Shown in pieces: positions 1 through 7,042 of a stretch of 18,874 nt of DNA. Made by a program: the position numbers and the translations under genes. Origin of the DNA: an uncultured Clostridia bacterium (GTDB lineage Bacteria; Bacillota; Clostridia; UBA1381). The stretch spans positions 1 through 18,874 of the forward strand of contig CAKSGP010000006.1 in assembly GCA_934454745.1 (NCBI GenBank), written 5' to 3'. The notes below the pieces were generated by a model that saw only the letters and a program-made list of their open reading frames with translations, searched no databases and was not told where the DNA came from. Positions within the stretch are counted from its first letter, which is position 1. Each line of letters starts with the position of its first letter.

Positions 1-214
1 CCGATTTATCTTATAAATATTATACCACAAAATCATCCTTTTGTCCATTGACGGTTTATCCAAACTTTCTCAGTCCCAATTTCACATATCCTGACATAAA
101 TATCACATTCCTTTCCAATACAACATTGGTGGATACATTTATACAACACACAAAAACACAGGCAGGTGGGACCCATATTTTCTGTTGTAAGCGAATTTAG
201 CTTTATAAAAAAAC
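1..214. other. Intergenic DNA, no gene seen
   Basis: AT-rich sequence downstream of the B12 operon. A 71-codon minus-strand reading frame (33-248) runs through it, but it is cysteine-rich without recognisable motif, has no ribosome binding site and overlaps the terminator hairpin at 215-256, so I do not call it. Nothing else is recognisable here. Confidence 0.5.
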
Positions 215-256
215 AAACGGAAACGAGTTTGAAATCATTTAACTTCATTTCCGTTT
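204..256 (-). terminator. Second (distal) intrinsic terminator of the B12 operon
   Basis: Perfect 9-bp arms AAACGGAAA (215-223) and TTTCCGTTT (248-256). Read on the minus strand, the hairpin is followed by a strong U-rich tail (complement of 204-214, TTTGTTTTTTT). It lies just beyond the first terminator at 294-332, so the two may act in tandem. Confidence 0.6.
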
Positions 257-283
257 TGATTTAATTATTTTGTTCTATTCGAA

Positions 284-332
284 GATTTAAAATAAGCGGA
301 ACCGAGATTTTTATGCTTTCTCAATTCCGCTT
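284..332 (-). terminator. Intrinsic terminator directly after the ECF fusion gene
   Basis: Arms AAGCGGAA (294-301) and TTCCGCTT (325-332) pair perfectly, with an inner GAGA/TCTC extension (304-307 with 319-322). On the minus strand the stem is followed by an A/U-rich tail (complement of 284-293). It starts 36 bases after the stop of the last operon gene, the expected place for the operon terminator. Confidence 0.65.
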
Positions 333-367
333 TTCTTTAATTAAGGCTTATCATATTTTGATATAAA

Positions 368-3043
368 CTATCTTTCAACCAATCCATATTTAATTTTAAT
401 TCTTTCGATCTTATCTATCATAGGCTCGGATATAAACCACAAGAAAAATGCAGTTCCGAGTGCATGAATTAAATCAAATGGTATTCCCATAATATAGGCG
501 GCTTTAATCATATCCCAATTTATTTTACTTTGCCACATAATAACGGATGCAGGGTTCATAATCCCACCGTATATTACAAGTGTTGCTAAAAACCCGAAAA
601 TGCAAAGAGATGCTTTTGTCTTACGAAGAAATCCTTTTTTGAAAAGTATTCCTGCAATAAAACCGATAATGCCGAAAGCAAACATCTGCCATGGTGTCCA
701 CGGACCTTGTCCAAAGAAAAAGTTTGAAACAAATCCGGTTATGCTACCAACCAAAAATCCCGTTTCTCCACCAAAACATACGCCTGCGATTATAACAAGT
801 GCAACAACGGGTTTAAATTGCGGAAGCATAAAGAATGCTGCCCTGCCTGCAACTGCGATGGCACACAATACGCTTATCACTATAAGCTCTCTTGCTTTTG
901 GTTTTCTCGACTCAAATACCATCAGAAACGGTATCATTGTTTCAAGTATGATGAGTAAGCTTATAAAATAATACTTTCTGTCCCCTAAGAAGAAAACACC
1001 GATATAGATTGTAAGCGGTATTAAAAGCAGTATCAGGAATGTTGCCATAAGAGTTCTTTTTGTAAGTTTTCTGTCGGCCTTTGGAACTTGTATTACTTCT
1101 ATTCCGATATCTCTTTGCGGAAAGAAGCAGAAACAAGCGAGTGCAATTTCAATTATTGCAATTATCTGTAAAGCGTCAAGCCCTAAAAAGCTTACTTTTG
1201 AAAATTCCAATATATCAATATCCGTTACAAAGGATATTGATGTTAATGCGAAAAGCAAAGCAAATATGCTGCCGACAATAATTCTTGCAGGTGTCAGCTT
1301 TTGCACTTTCTCTTTTTGAGGTTTTATTTCATTTTGAGTCTTATGTAATTCTATGCGCCGTGATTGTCTTTCTTTTTTTTCAACATTACCACCGCATGCA
1401 AGAATAATATCTTCTGCTAAAACTGCATCAGGAAGTCTTGTTCTTGCCATACGGTTTGCAGATGTTGTATAGAAATTCTTACCCTTGAAAAACTCTCTCG
1501 GTGTATCAACCGATGTCAACTGTCCGTCAAAGACAAGAGCGCATCTGTCGGCATACTCGGCACAGAACTCTATATCGTGGGATACCATAAGAATTGTAAC
1601 GCTGTTTGCTTTCAAGTCTAAAAGAATATCTGCAAATTCTTCTTTGAAATGTGCATCCATTCCTTTTGTCGGTTCATCAAGGAGCAGTATTTCAGGTTCC
1701 ATAAGAAGTATTTTTGCAAGTGCCGCACGTTGCTGTTCACCGCCTGATAAATCGTAAGGATGGCTATCCAAAAGATTTTCAATTCTGCAAAGCACAGATA
1801 TGTTGTGTACCCTTTGTTCTTTTTCTTCCTTTGTGAGTTTCTTGTCAGAGAGTATTTCCATTAAATCAAGATATACCGTTTTCTTTACAAACACACTCTG
1901 CGGATTTTGCGGAAGAACACCCAAAAGTCCATCATACAAATTTTTGATTTTGGAAATACTCTGTCCTTTAATCTTTACATCACCTCTGTATGGTGTGTTA
2001 AGACCTGATATAAGTGAAAGTGCCGTTGTCTTTCCTGTGCCGTTACCACCGACAAGGCAGAATAGTTCACCTTTATTTACACTTAAATTAAACCCTTTAA
2101 CTACATCAGGTAATTCTTTTTCATATCTGAACCAAGCATCCTTGATTTCAATTACCGTATCAGCGCTATTCTGTACCTTATCTTTCGGAACAATCTCGGT
2201 GTTCAATGTATTCTCTTTTGAATATTCTGAAAGCCACACTCTGCCATCCCTGACAGTTAAGGGGCAGGTTAGAGTGTTTTTCACTTCGTTGTGAACTCGC
2301 ATAGGAGTCGGAAGGGCTTTATACATATCGTGATTTTTCTCTTTAAGAATTTTTCCGACCTCAATAGGTGTTTCGTCTGCAATGATTTTTCCGCCATCCA
2401 TAACAATAACTCTATCCGCCATCGGGAAAGCATCTTCTAAACGATGCTCGGTAAGAATAACGGTCGTTCCAAGTTCTCGGTTAATCTTCTCTAAAGTTTT
2501 TAAAAATTCTCCTGCAGCGATTGGATCAAGCTGACTTGTAGGCTCGTCAAGTATCAAAACCGATGGTTGCATAGCCATAACAGATGCAAGGTTCAAAAGT
2601 TGCTTCTGACCGCCCGAAAGCTCGGTTACTTTCTTGTAAAACCAGGTCTGTATGCCGAAGAAAGATGCCATTTCTGACACTCTTGTTCTGATTTCAGTTT
2701 GCTTGTATCCAAGACTTTCTAAACCAAATGCAAGCTCATGCCACACCTTGTCCGTGACAATCTGATTTTCAGGATTCTGCATTACAAAACCAATGCCCGA
2801 TGCTTGTTCTTTGGTATCGTAGTCTGCAAGAGGTTTGCCGTCAAAGAGAATACGTCCGCTTATCTCGCCGTGTGGTGCAAGCGTTGATTTTAATAATCTT
2901 AAAAGCGTAGTTTTACCGCATCCCGATTTACCGCAAAGCAAAACAAACTCACCTTGATTAACAGCAAAGTTTATATCTTCAAGAGCTTTATCGCATCTAG
3001 CAGGATAAGTAAAACTTAAATTTTCGACCTTAAAGCTTTCCAT
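368..3043 (-). CDS. ECF transporter fusion: two energy-coupling ATPases plus membrane S-component, probable cobalamin importer
   Basis: About 891 residues. Two ABC ATPase domains come first: domain 1 with Walker A GKSGCGKT (about 38-45), signature LSGGQ (142-146) and Walker B VLILDEP (162-168); domain 2 with Walker A GGNGTGKTT (332-340), signature LSGGE and DEPTKG (about 466-471). From about residue 595 a hydrophobic module with many membrane segments matches ECF S-components (motifs GRAAFFMLPQFKP and FFFGQGPWTPWQM). Known of the family: EcfA and EcfA' bind the EcfT coupling protein and power uptake by a substrate-specific S-component. Here all but EcfT is on one chain, which is unusual. Substrate cobalamin or a corrinoid is inferred from the upstream riboswitch and CobO. 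Start: ATG at 3043, with GGAGGTGA at 3048-3055; the in-frame GTG at 3058 lies inside that site. The gene overlaps the end of the EcfT gene by 28 bases. It is the last gene of the operon. Confidence 0.9.
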   Translation of the reverse strand: MESFKVENLSFTYPARCDKALEDINFAVNQGEFVLLCGKSGCGKTTLLRLLKSTLAPHGEISGRILFDGKPLADYDTKEQASGIGFVMQNPENQIVTDKVWHELAFGLESLGYKQTEIRTRVSEMASFFGIQTWFYKKVTELSGGQKQLLNLASVMAMQPSVLILDEPTSQLDPIAAGEFLKTLEKINRELGTTVILTEHRLEDAFPMADRVIVMDGGKIIADETPIEVGKILKEKNHDMYKALPTPMRVHNEVKNTLTCPLTVRDGRVWLSEYSKENTLNTEIVPKDKVQNSADTVIEIKDAWFRYEKELPDVVKGFNLSVNKGELFCLVGGNGTGKTTALSLISGLNTPYRGDVKIKGQSISKIKNLYDGLLGVLPQNPQSVFVKKTVYLDLMEILSDKKLTKEEKEQRVHNISVLCRIENLLDSHPYDLSGGEQQRAALAKILLMEPEILLLDEPTKGMDAHFKEEFADILLDLKANSVTILMVSHDIEFCAEYADRCALVFDGQLTSVDTPREFFKGKNFYTTSANRMARTRLPDAVLAEDIILACGGNVEKKERQSRRIELHKTQNEIKPQKEKVQKLTPARIIVGSIFALLFALTSISFVTDIDILEFSKVSFLGLDALQIIAIIEIALACFCFFPQRDIGIEVIQVPKADRKLTKRTLMATFLILLLIPLTIYIGVFFLGDRKYYFISLLIILETMIPFLMVFESRKPKARELIVISVLCAIAVAGRAAFFMLPQFKPVVALVIIAGVCFGGETGFLVGSITGFVSNFFFGQGPWTPWQMFAFGIIGFIAGILFKKGFLRKTKASLCIFGFLATLVIYGGIMNPASVIMWQSKINWDMIKAAYIMGIPFDLIHALGTAFFLWFISEPMIDKIERIKIKYGLVER

Positions 3044-3903
3044 TTTCTCACCTCCCACAGTTCAATTATTATAGGACATATACAAAGTAGCAGATATGCC
3101 ACGAATACGCTTATACCAAATACAGAAACTTCTGCCATTTTCATAGATGGGAAGAAGCTGAAATACATTCCTCCCATTAGATTTCCCACAAATGTATATA
3201 TACCTAAAAGGAAAATGCAAATAAGTGCTTTTCTGTCTCTTTTGTCGAATGTAAATATAGAAAACGCAGTTCTGCCCGGTATTCCATAGCCACGGGATTT
3301 CATACTGTCGGCAGTTTCAATGGCATTTTCAAGTGACCAGGTTGTCATAATTGACAGAATATTAAGACCGTTCTTTGCACGCTTTATGACACTTCCGTTA
3401 CTCACATCACGCCCCATACATCTTTGAGCATTTGTTACCACTTTAAGCTGTGATGCAAACTTCGGCACAAAGCGAAGTGTCATTGAGATTACAAGTGACA
3501 TTGCCGGAATAATTTTACCGAACAGATAGATAAACTTATCGCTTGTCATAACCTCATTGTAGCAAGAGAAATGACAGATAACGCTCACAATCATTATAGC
3601 AGCACAAAGTCCGTAGATAATGGATTCCAATGTCAACGGATTTCCGCTTGGCAGATAATCTATAATGGTAACTCCCTCGTGATTGAAGGCAGGGTTTATA
3701 AGTGCCATCATAAGTAGCATCGGAAGCATATATATTAAGTTTGTTTTTATTGCCTTTTTGCCCTTCAGAATCACGGAATATGTAAAACCACTCGCAAGTG
3801 AAATACATAAACACACTGGATGCATAAAAAAGCAGGAAAACCCAATTACAAATACGAAGTACACGAAATTTACAATCGGATGATATGTTTTAAATTCGCT
3901 CAT
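3016..3903 (-). CDS. ecfT: ECF transporter transmembrane (T) subunit, EcfT/CbiQ family
   Basis: About 295 residues with several hydrophobic membrane segments in the N-terminal half and near the C terminus. The cytoplasmic helical region carries MKSRGYGIPGR, the conserved Ala/Ser-Arg-Gly coupling motif through which EcfT contacts the ATPases. Role: the membrane scaffold that links the two ATPase domains to the S-module, both encoded by the next gene. The ATG at 3903 is chosen because it begins one base after the CobO stop and starts the family-like MSEFKTYHPIVN; an in-frame GTG at 3936 would add 11 polar residues and overlap cobO. The 3' end overlaps the ATPase gene by 28 bases, which suggests translational coupling. 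Substrate assignment (cobalamin) rests on context only. Confidence 0.88.
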   Translation of the reverse strand: MSEFKTYHPIVNFVYFVFVIGFSCFFMHPVCLCISLASGFTYSVILKGKKAIKTNLIYMLPMLLMMALINPAFNHEGVTIIDYLPSGNPLTLESIIYGLCAAIMIVSVICHFSCYNEVMTSDKFIYLFGKIIPAMSLVISMTLRFVPKFASQLKVVTNAQRCMGRDVSNGSVIKRAKNGLNILSIMTTWSLENAIETADSMKSRGYGIPGRTAFSIFTFDKRDRKALICIFLLGIYTFVGNLMGGMYFSFFPSMKMAEVSVFGISVFVAYLLLCICPIIIELWEVRKWKALRSKI

Positions 3904-3904
3904 G

Positions 3905-4417
3905 TTAAAATTCAATTCCTTCTCGTGGTGAAACACCTTTTGTATATGGATGATTTATCTCCTTAATTTCAGAGATGTATTCTGATACATCTGCAATTCT
4001 TTCTGTTAGGGTATGTCCTGTAAGTATTATTTCAGAATGTGCTTTTATTTCCGCAAGCAATTCTAATAAATTATTCTCGTCTATATAGCCATACTCAATT
4101 GCATCGAGTATTTCATCCAAGACTATCATTTGATAATTGTCTGCTTTGTTTTTTGTATCTTCGAAAAGAAGCTTGTTGTATGCTTTTGTAAGTGCAGGTG
4201 TACGGTCTTTATTTCTATTGTCATAAAGCTCATAGTGTTCATCTGAACATAAGACATCTATGCCTTCGATTTCACTCAGAACATTAAATTCCGCAGAATC
4301 ATTGTTTTTTAAAAACTGCACAAATAGTACCTTGTTACCGCATCCGGCACATCGAACAGTCGAACCAACAGCAGCAGTTGTTTTTCCTTTTCCGTTTCCA
4401 AAATAAGTTTGTATCAT
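3905..4417 (-). CDS. cobO: Cob(I)alamin/corrinoid adenosyltransferase, CobO/BtuR type
   Basis: About 170 residues. Starts MIQTYFGNGKGKTTAAVG, the P-loop (GNGKGKTT) diagnostic of BtuR/CobO/CobP enzymes, followed by RCAGCGNKVLFVQF, the acidic MIVLDEI motif and ILTGH, all in family order. The enzyme transfers the adenosyl group of ATP to the reduced cobalt of cob(I)alamin to make coenzyme B12 in the cytoplasm. Here it would act on corrinoid brought in by the ECF transporter encoded immediately downstream; no other B12 biosynthesis gene is present, which fits salvage rather than synthesis. Start at 4417 is preferred over an upstream in-frame ATG (4474) because GGGAGA lies 7 bases before it and the extra residues are not family-like and overlap the previous gene. 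The gap to the previous gene is 16 bases. Confidence 0.88.
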   Translation of the reverse strand: MIQTYFGNGKGKTTAAVGSTVRCAGCGNKVLFVQFLKNNDSAEFNVLSEIEGIDVLCSDEHYELYDNRNKDRTPALTKAYNKLLFEDTKNKADNYQMIVLDEILDAIEYGYIDENNLLELLAEIKAHSEIILTGHTLTERIADVSEYISEIKEINHPYTKGVSPREGIEF

Positions 4418-4433
4418 AACATAATCTCCCGAT

Positions 4434-5345
4434 TTAATTTCCATTTCGTGCGGAATAATGACCACCCACATCATTTCCTAAGTCGCAGGTATATACCCAT
4501 TCAATTCTGTCGCCTGCTTTAAGCTGATAACGTGAGCAACCGTAATTGGGAAACCAATTATTGACCTTATACATCCAACCTGAAAGCTCTCCGCAGTCGA
4601 ATTCATAAAGGTTTGCTATGCCTTCGATATATGCACTGTTATATATGGGCGTATTTTCAAATTCCATATGTATTTTATTTCGCTTCATTTCACGCATAAG
4701 CACATTGAACACACTTTCGCCTTCGTAGAATGTAACAGCCTTTTCAGCAAATATCACACCGTCTTTAGGGACAATATCAACCTTTTTGCTATCGATCCAT
4801 CCGATGTTTTGTAAAATCGTATCGCATCTGACAGATAAGGTGCAGGTAAGCTCTTTATCTGTAATTACTGCATTTTCAGGCTCAATGGGTATGGGTTTTC
4901 CTTCAGGAACGGGTTCGGTTCTGTATTGGTCTTTTCCTGTAACCTCATTTATAACCATTCCTTGTTCTTCGGAATACTCTTCGTTGCTTTGCTTGATTTC
5001 AGCAGAAGATAGTGTTTCTTCGGCAGAACTTTGTGTGCTTTCAGCAATTTTCTCTGCCATAGCAATCTTTTCTGCCGGAGTCATAGGAGTTCCGTCTTGC
5101 TTGTGTGGTTTGTTCTCCTCTGTGGCAGGTGCGTTTTCTTCTTTAACCGGGATATCGCTGATAGTTTTTTCTGCTTCTTCAATTTCTTCTTTGGTAGGCT
5201 CGTCATTTTGAACTACTGCAACATCTTCTTGAGACTCAGGTGTCCATCCACGAAGCCCCGGTGCATCTCCACCATACCAAAAGACAAATGCCAACACGAT
5301 TGCAATTGTTACACCTGCTATTATTTTGTTTTTATGTTTTCTCAT
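4434..5345 (-). CDS. Membrane-tethered DUF4430 (transcobalamin C-terminal-like) protein
   Basis: 303 residues. One N-terminal membrane segment (about 8-24) without a lipobox, so probably a signal anchor with the rest outside. A Glu/Pro/Ser-rich low-complexity linker covers about 35-165. The C-terminal domain (about 168-290) carries GELSGWMYKVN and LKAGDRIEWVYT, the conserved core of DUF4430, a beta-grasp family grouped with the C-terminal domain of intrinsic factor and transcobalamin. Several cysteines in this extracellular domain (VRC, FDC, YGC, YTC) could form disulfides. Inferred role: the beta half of a B12 carrier held on a flexible stalk at the membrane, handing ligand to the ECF transporter. 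RBS AAGGAGG lies at 5352-5358; the gap from the previous stop is 11 bases. Direct B12 binding is not proven by sequence. Confidence 0.8.
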   Translation of the reverse strand: MRKHKNKIIAGVTIAIVLAFVFWYGGDAPGLRGWTPESQEDVAVVQNDEPTKEEIEEAEKTISDIPVKEENAPATEENKPHKQDGTPMTPAEKIAMAEKIAESTQSSAEETLSSAEIKQSNEEYSEEQGMVINEVTGKDQYRTEPVPEGKPIPIEPENAVITDKELTCTLSVRCDTILQNIGWIDSKKVDIVPKDGVIFAEKAVTFYEGESVFNVLMREMKRNKIHMEFENTPIYNSAYIEGIANLYEFDCGELSGWMYKVNNWFPNYGCSRYQLKAGDRIEWVYTCDLGNDVGGHYSARNGN

Positions 5346-5356
5346 CTAATTCCTCC

Positions 5357-6964
5357 TTACAGAAGATTTGCAGACAAAAGCATATTGTAAAGCATAGATG
5401 CGATTTCTGCTCTTGTAACAGCTTCTTTTGGCTTTATATCCATTACGCTGTCATCAAGGATTTTTTCATTGTAGCAAAAAGCAAGGGAACTTTGGGACCA
5501 GTCAGATGCCTTTACATAATCAAAAAACTGTGCCAAGCTATCTCGAACTGCAATGGTGTCCATTTCTGTATCCATACCACAAAGTTTTGCCGCCCTCGTA
5601 ACCATAACAGCCGCTTCTTCACGGGTGATAGTTCCGTTTGGATTAAATTCACTTTCGGAAACGCCTTTTATTATTCCGTAAGAGTATGCAGTACCCACAT
5701 AGTTATAAAACCAATCGTTTGAGGTTACATCTCTAAAAATAGCGTTGCTCTTCTGAGGAAGTCCAAGACCTCTTGCAATAATTGTTGCAAATTCTGCTCT
5801 TGTCATGGTACTGTTTGGCTCAAAACTATTTTCTGACTTGCCGTTTATAATTCCTCTTGATGCTAAAGCTTCAATAGCTGTTTTATCTTTATGCCCGACA
5901 ATGTCTGCAAAGGTCTTACCGGGGCTTGTGATACTCATTTTCTTAACATCAGCATTCTTTCCTGCAAGTCCTACCGCACCTGAGTTAACATTAAGCTTTT
6001 TGGCATCACTCATATCATAAAGTATGTTTCTTCCTTCGTTTGCACGCTTTAATGCAACAAGAGCATAAAAGCATTGTTCTGTTGCCATTAAGTTTGTAGA
6101 ATCTTCATGTATGTGCTTAAATCCTTTTCCGTTATCGTAGAATGAAAAAAGATTATCAAGTACAGACTTTCCGTTTTTCACAAAGCGTTCATCATCAATC
6201 GAAATACCAAGCTCGCAAAGTGCAACAAGCACCTGAACACAACTTTCGGAATTTTCTGTTTCATAGCTTGAAAATCCGCCGTTTTCTTTCTGCATCTTGG
6301 ATAAACAATCAAGTGCTTTTTCTGTTGCTGTCTTTACCTTTTCATTATTCTGATATTTTGAAAGAGCCTGAAGTGCCATTCCGGTAACGTCAGGATCAGC
6401 CACATCGCCTGATAGTGCCCATCCACCGTCAGATGTTTGTTTTTCTATAATATGATTTATATACATTTCTCTTGTTGCCTGAACCTTTGCATTTGGGTTA
6501 TTTGGCATATCATAGTTTCCGCTGTCAAGTGCAATGAGTGCCCATATAGCTCCGTTTATTCCTTGCCATACTGTTTTTTCGTAATCTCCAAGCGGTATTA
6601 AAAGATTATATCCTGCAACATCGGCAGGGTTTTTGCCAATAGATGTGAGAGCTACAATTACTCTTGAATATTCTGTGTATTTCTTGTTATGAAGTACGCC
6701 GCCTGAATCTTTAACATATTTTGTAACCGTTTGATAGTAATTCTCAAAATATTCATTAGGAATATCCATATCACTTCGCGCAAGTCCCATAACTGCCCAT
6801 TCGCCACCAACGGAACCTACAGCCGGCTCTTTTACGGTTTCATATAGGTAATTTCCAACGCCTTCCAAAGTAACATCCACTTTGCTAGTATCAATAGCAA
6901 ATGCCGCTGATGAAAGGCTGAAAAGAATTGTCAAAGTTAAAAGTATTGATATATATTTCTTCAT
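5357..6964 (-). CDS. Secreted SLH protein with intrinsic-factor/transcobalamin-like alpha/alpha barrel
   Basis: 535 residues. Signal peptide about 1-23 (ends SSAAFA). Residues about 30-330 are repeated helical pairs with prenyltransferase/squalene-cyclase-type motifs (GGEWAVMGLARS, QTSDGGWALSGD, DPDVTGMALQALSKY, KENGGFSSYET), the fold class that also forms the N-terminal alpha domain of animal intrinsic factor and transcobalamin. Residues about 355-535 are three SLH repeats with TRAE, TREE and TRAE signatures, which bind secondary wall polymer. No prenyltransferase or cyclase catalytic motif (for example DXDD) was seen. Inferred role: wall-anchored alpha half of a B12-binding pair whose beta half is the next gene or the giant upstream protein. 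Good RBS AAGGAGC precedes the ATG. It is separated from the upstream gene by a hairpin-bearing gap of 78 bases, the longest gap in the operon. Confidence 0.82.
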   Translation of the reverse strand: MKKYISILLTLTILFSLSSAAFAIDTSKVDVTLEGVGNYLYETVKEPAVGSVGGEWAVMGLARSDMDIPNEYFENYYQTVTKYVKDSGGVLHNKKYTEYSRVIVALTSIGKNPADVAGYNLLIPLGDYEKTVWQGINGAIWALIALDSGNYDMPNNPNAKVQATREMYINHIIEKQTSDGGWALSGDVADPDVTGMALQALSKYQNNEKVKTATEKALDCLSKMQKENGGFSSYETENSESCVQVLVALCELGISIDDERFVKNGKSVLDNLFSFYDNGKGFKHIHEDSTNLMATEQCFYALVALKRANEGRNILYDMSDAKKLNVNSGAVGLAGKNADVKKMSITSPGKTFADIVGHKDKTAIEALASRGIINGKSENSFEPNSTMTRAEFATIIARGLGLPQKSNAIFRDVTSNDWFYNYVGTAYSYGIIKGVSESEFNPNGTITREEAAVMVTRAAKLCGMDTEMDTIAVRDSLAQFFDYVKASDWSQSSLAFCYNEKILDDSVMDIKPKEAVTRAEIASMLYNMLLSANLL

Positions 6965-6993
6965 TCTTAATGCTCCTTATTAAAACGGCAAAA

Positions 6994-7027
6994 GCGAGCA
7001 GTCAGTTTTTTAGGACTGACTGTTCGC
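6994..7027 (-). terminator. Intergenic hairpin between the two SLH genes (partial terminator or processing/stabilising stem)
   Basis: Arms 6994-7006 and 7015-7027 pair over 13 positions with one G-U-type mismatch and an 8-base loop. On the minus strand the stem is followed by TTTTGCCGTTTT, an interrupted U-tract, so readthrough is likely. It could lower expression of the distal genes or stabilise the upstream mRNA end. Confidence 0.5.
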
Positions 7028-7042
7028 ACAATGCCATTAAAT

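Noticed and set aside
33..248. 71-codon minus-strand reading frame
   Set aside because: No RBS, no motif, overlaps a terminator hairpin, and odd Cys-rich composition typical of chance translation.
3041..3058. GTG at 3058 as the start of the ECF fusion gene
   Set aside because: It would use the Shine-Dalgarno sequence GGAGGTGA as coding sequence; the ATG at 3043 is correctly spaced from it.
5357..6964. Squalene cyclase or prenyltransferase enzyme
   Set aside because: Only the helical-barrel repeat motifs are present; no DXDD-type catalytic motif, and it is secreted, SLH-anchored and in a B12 operon.
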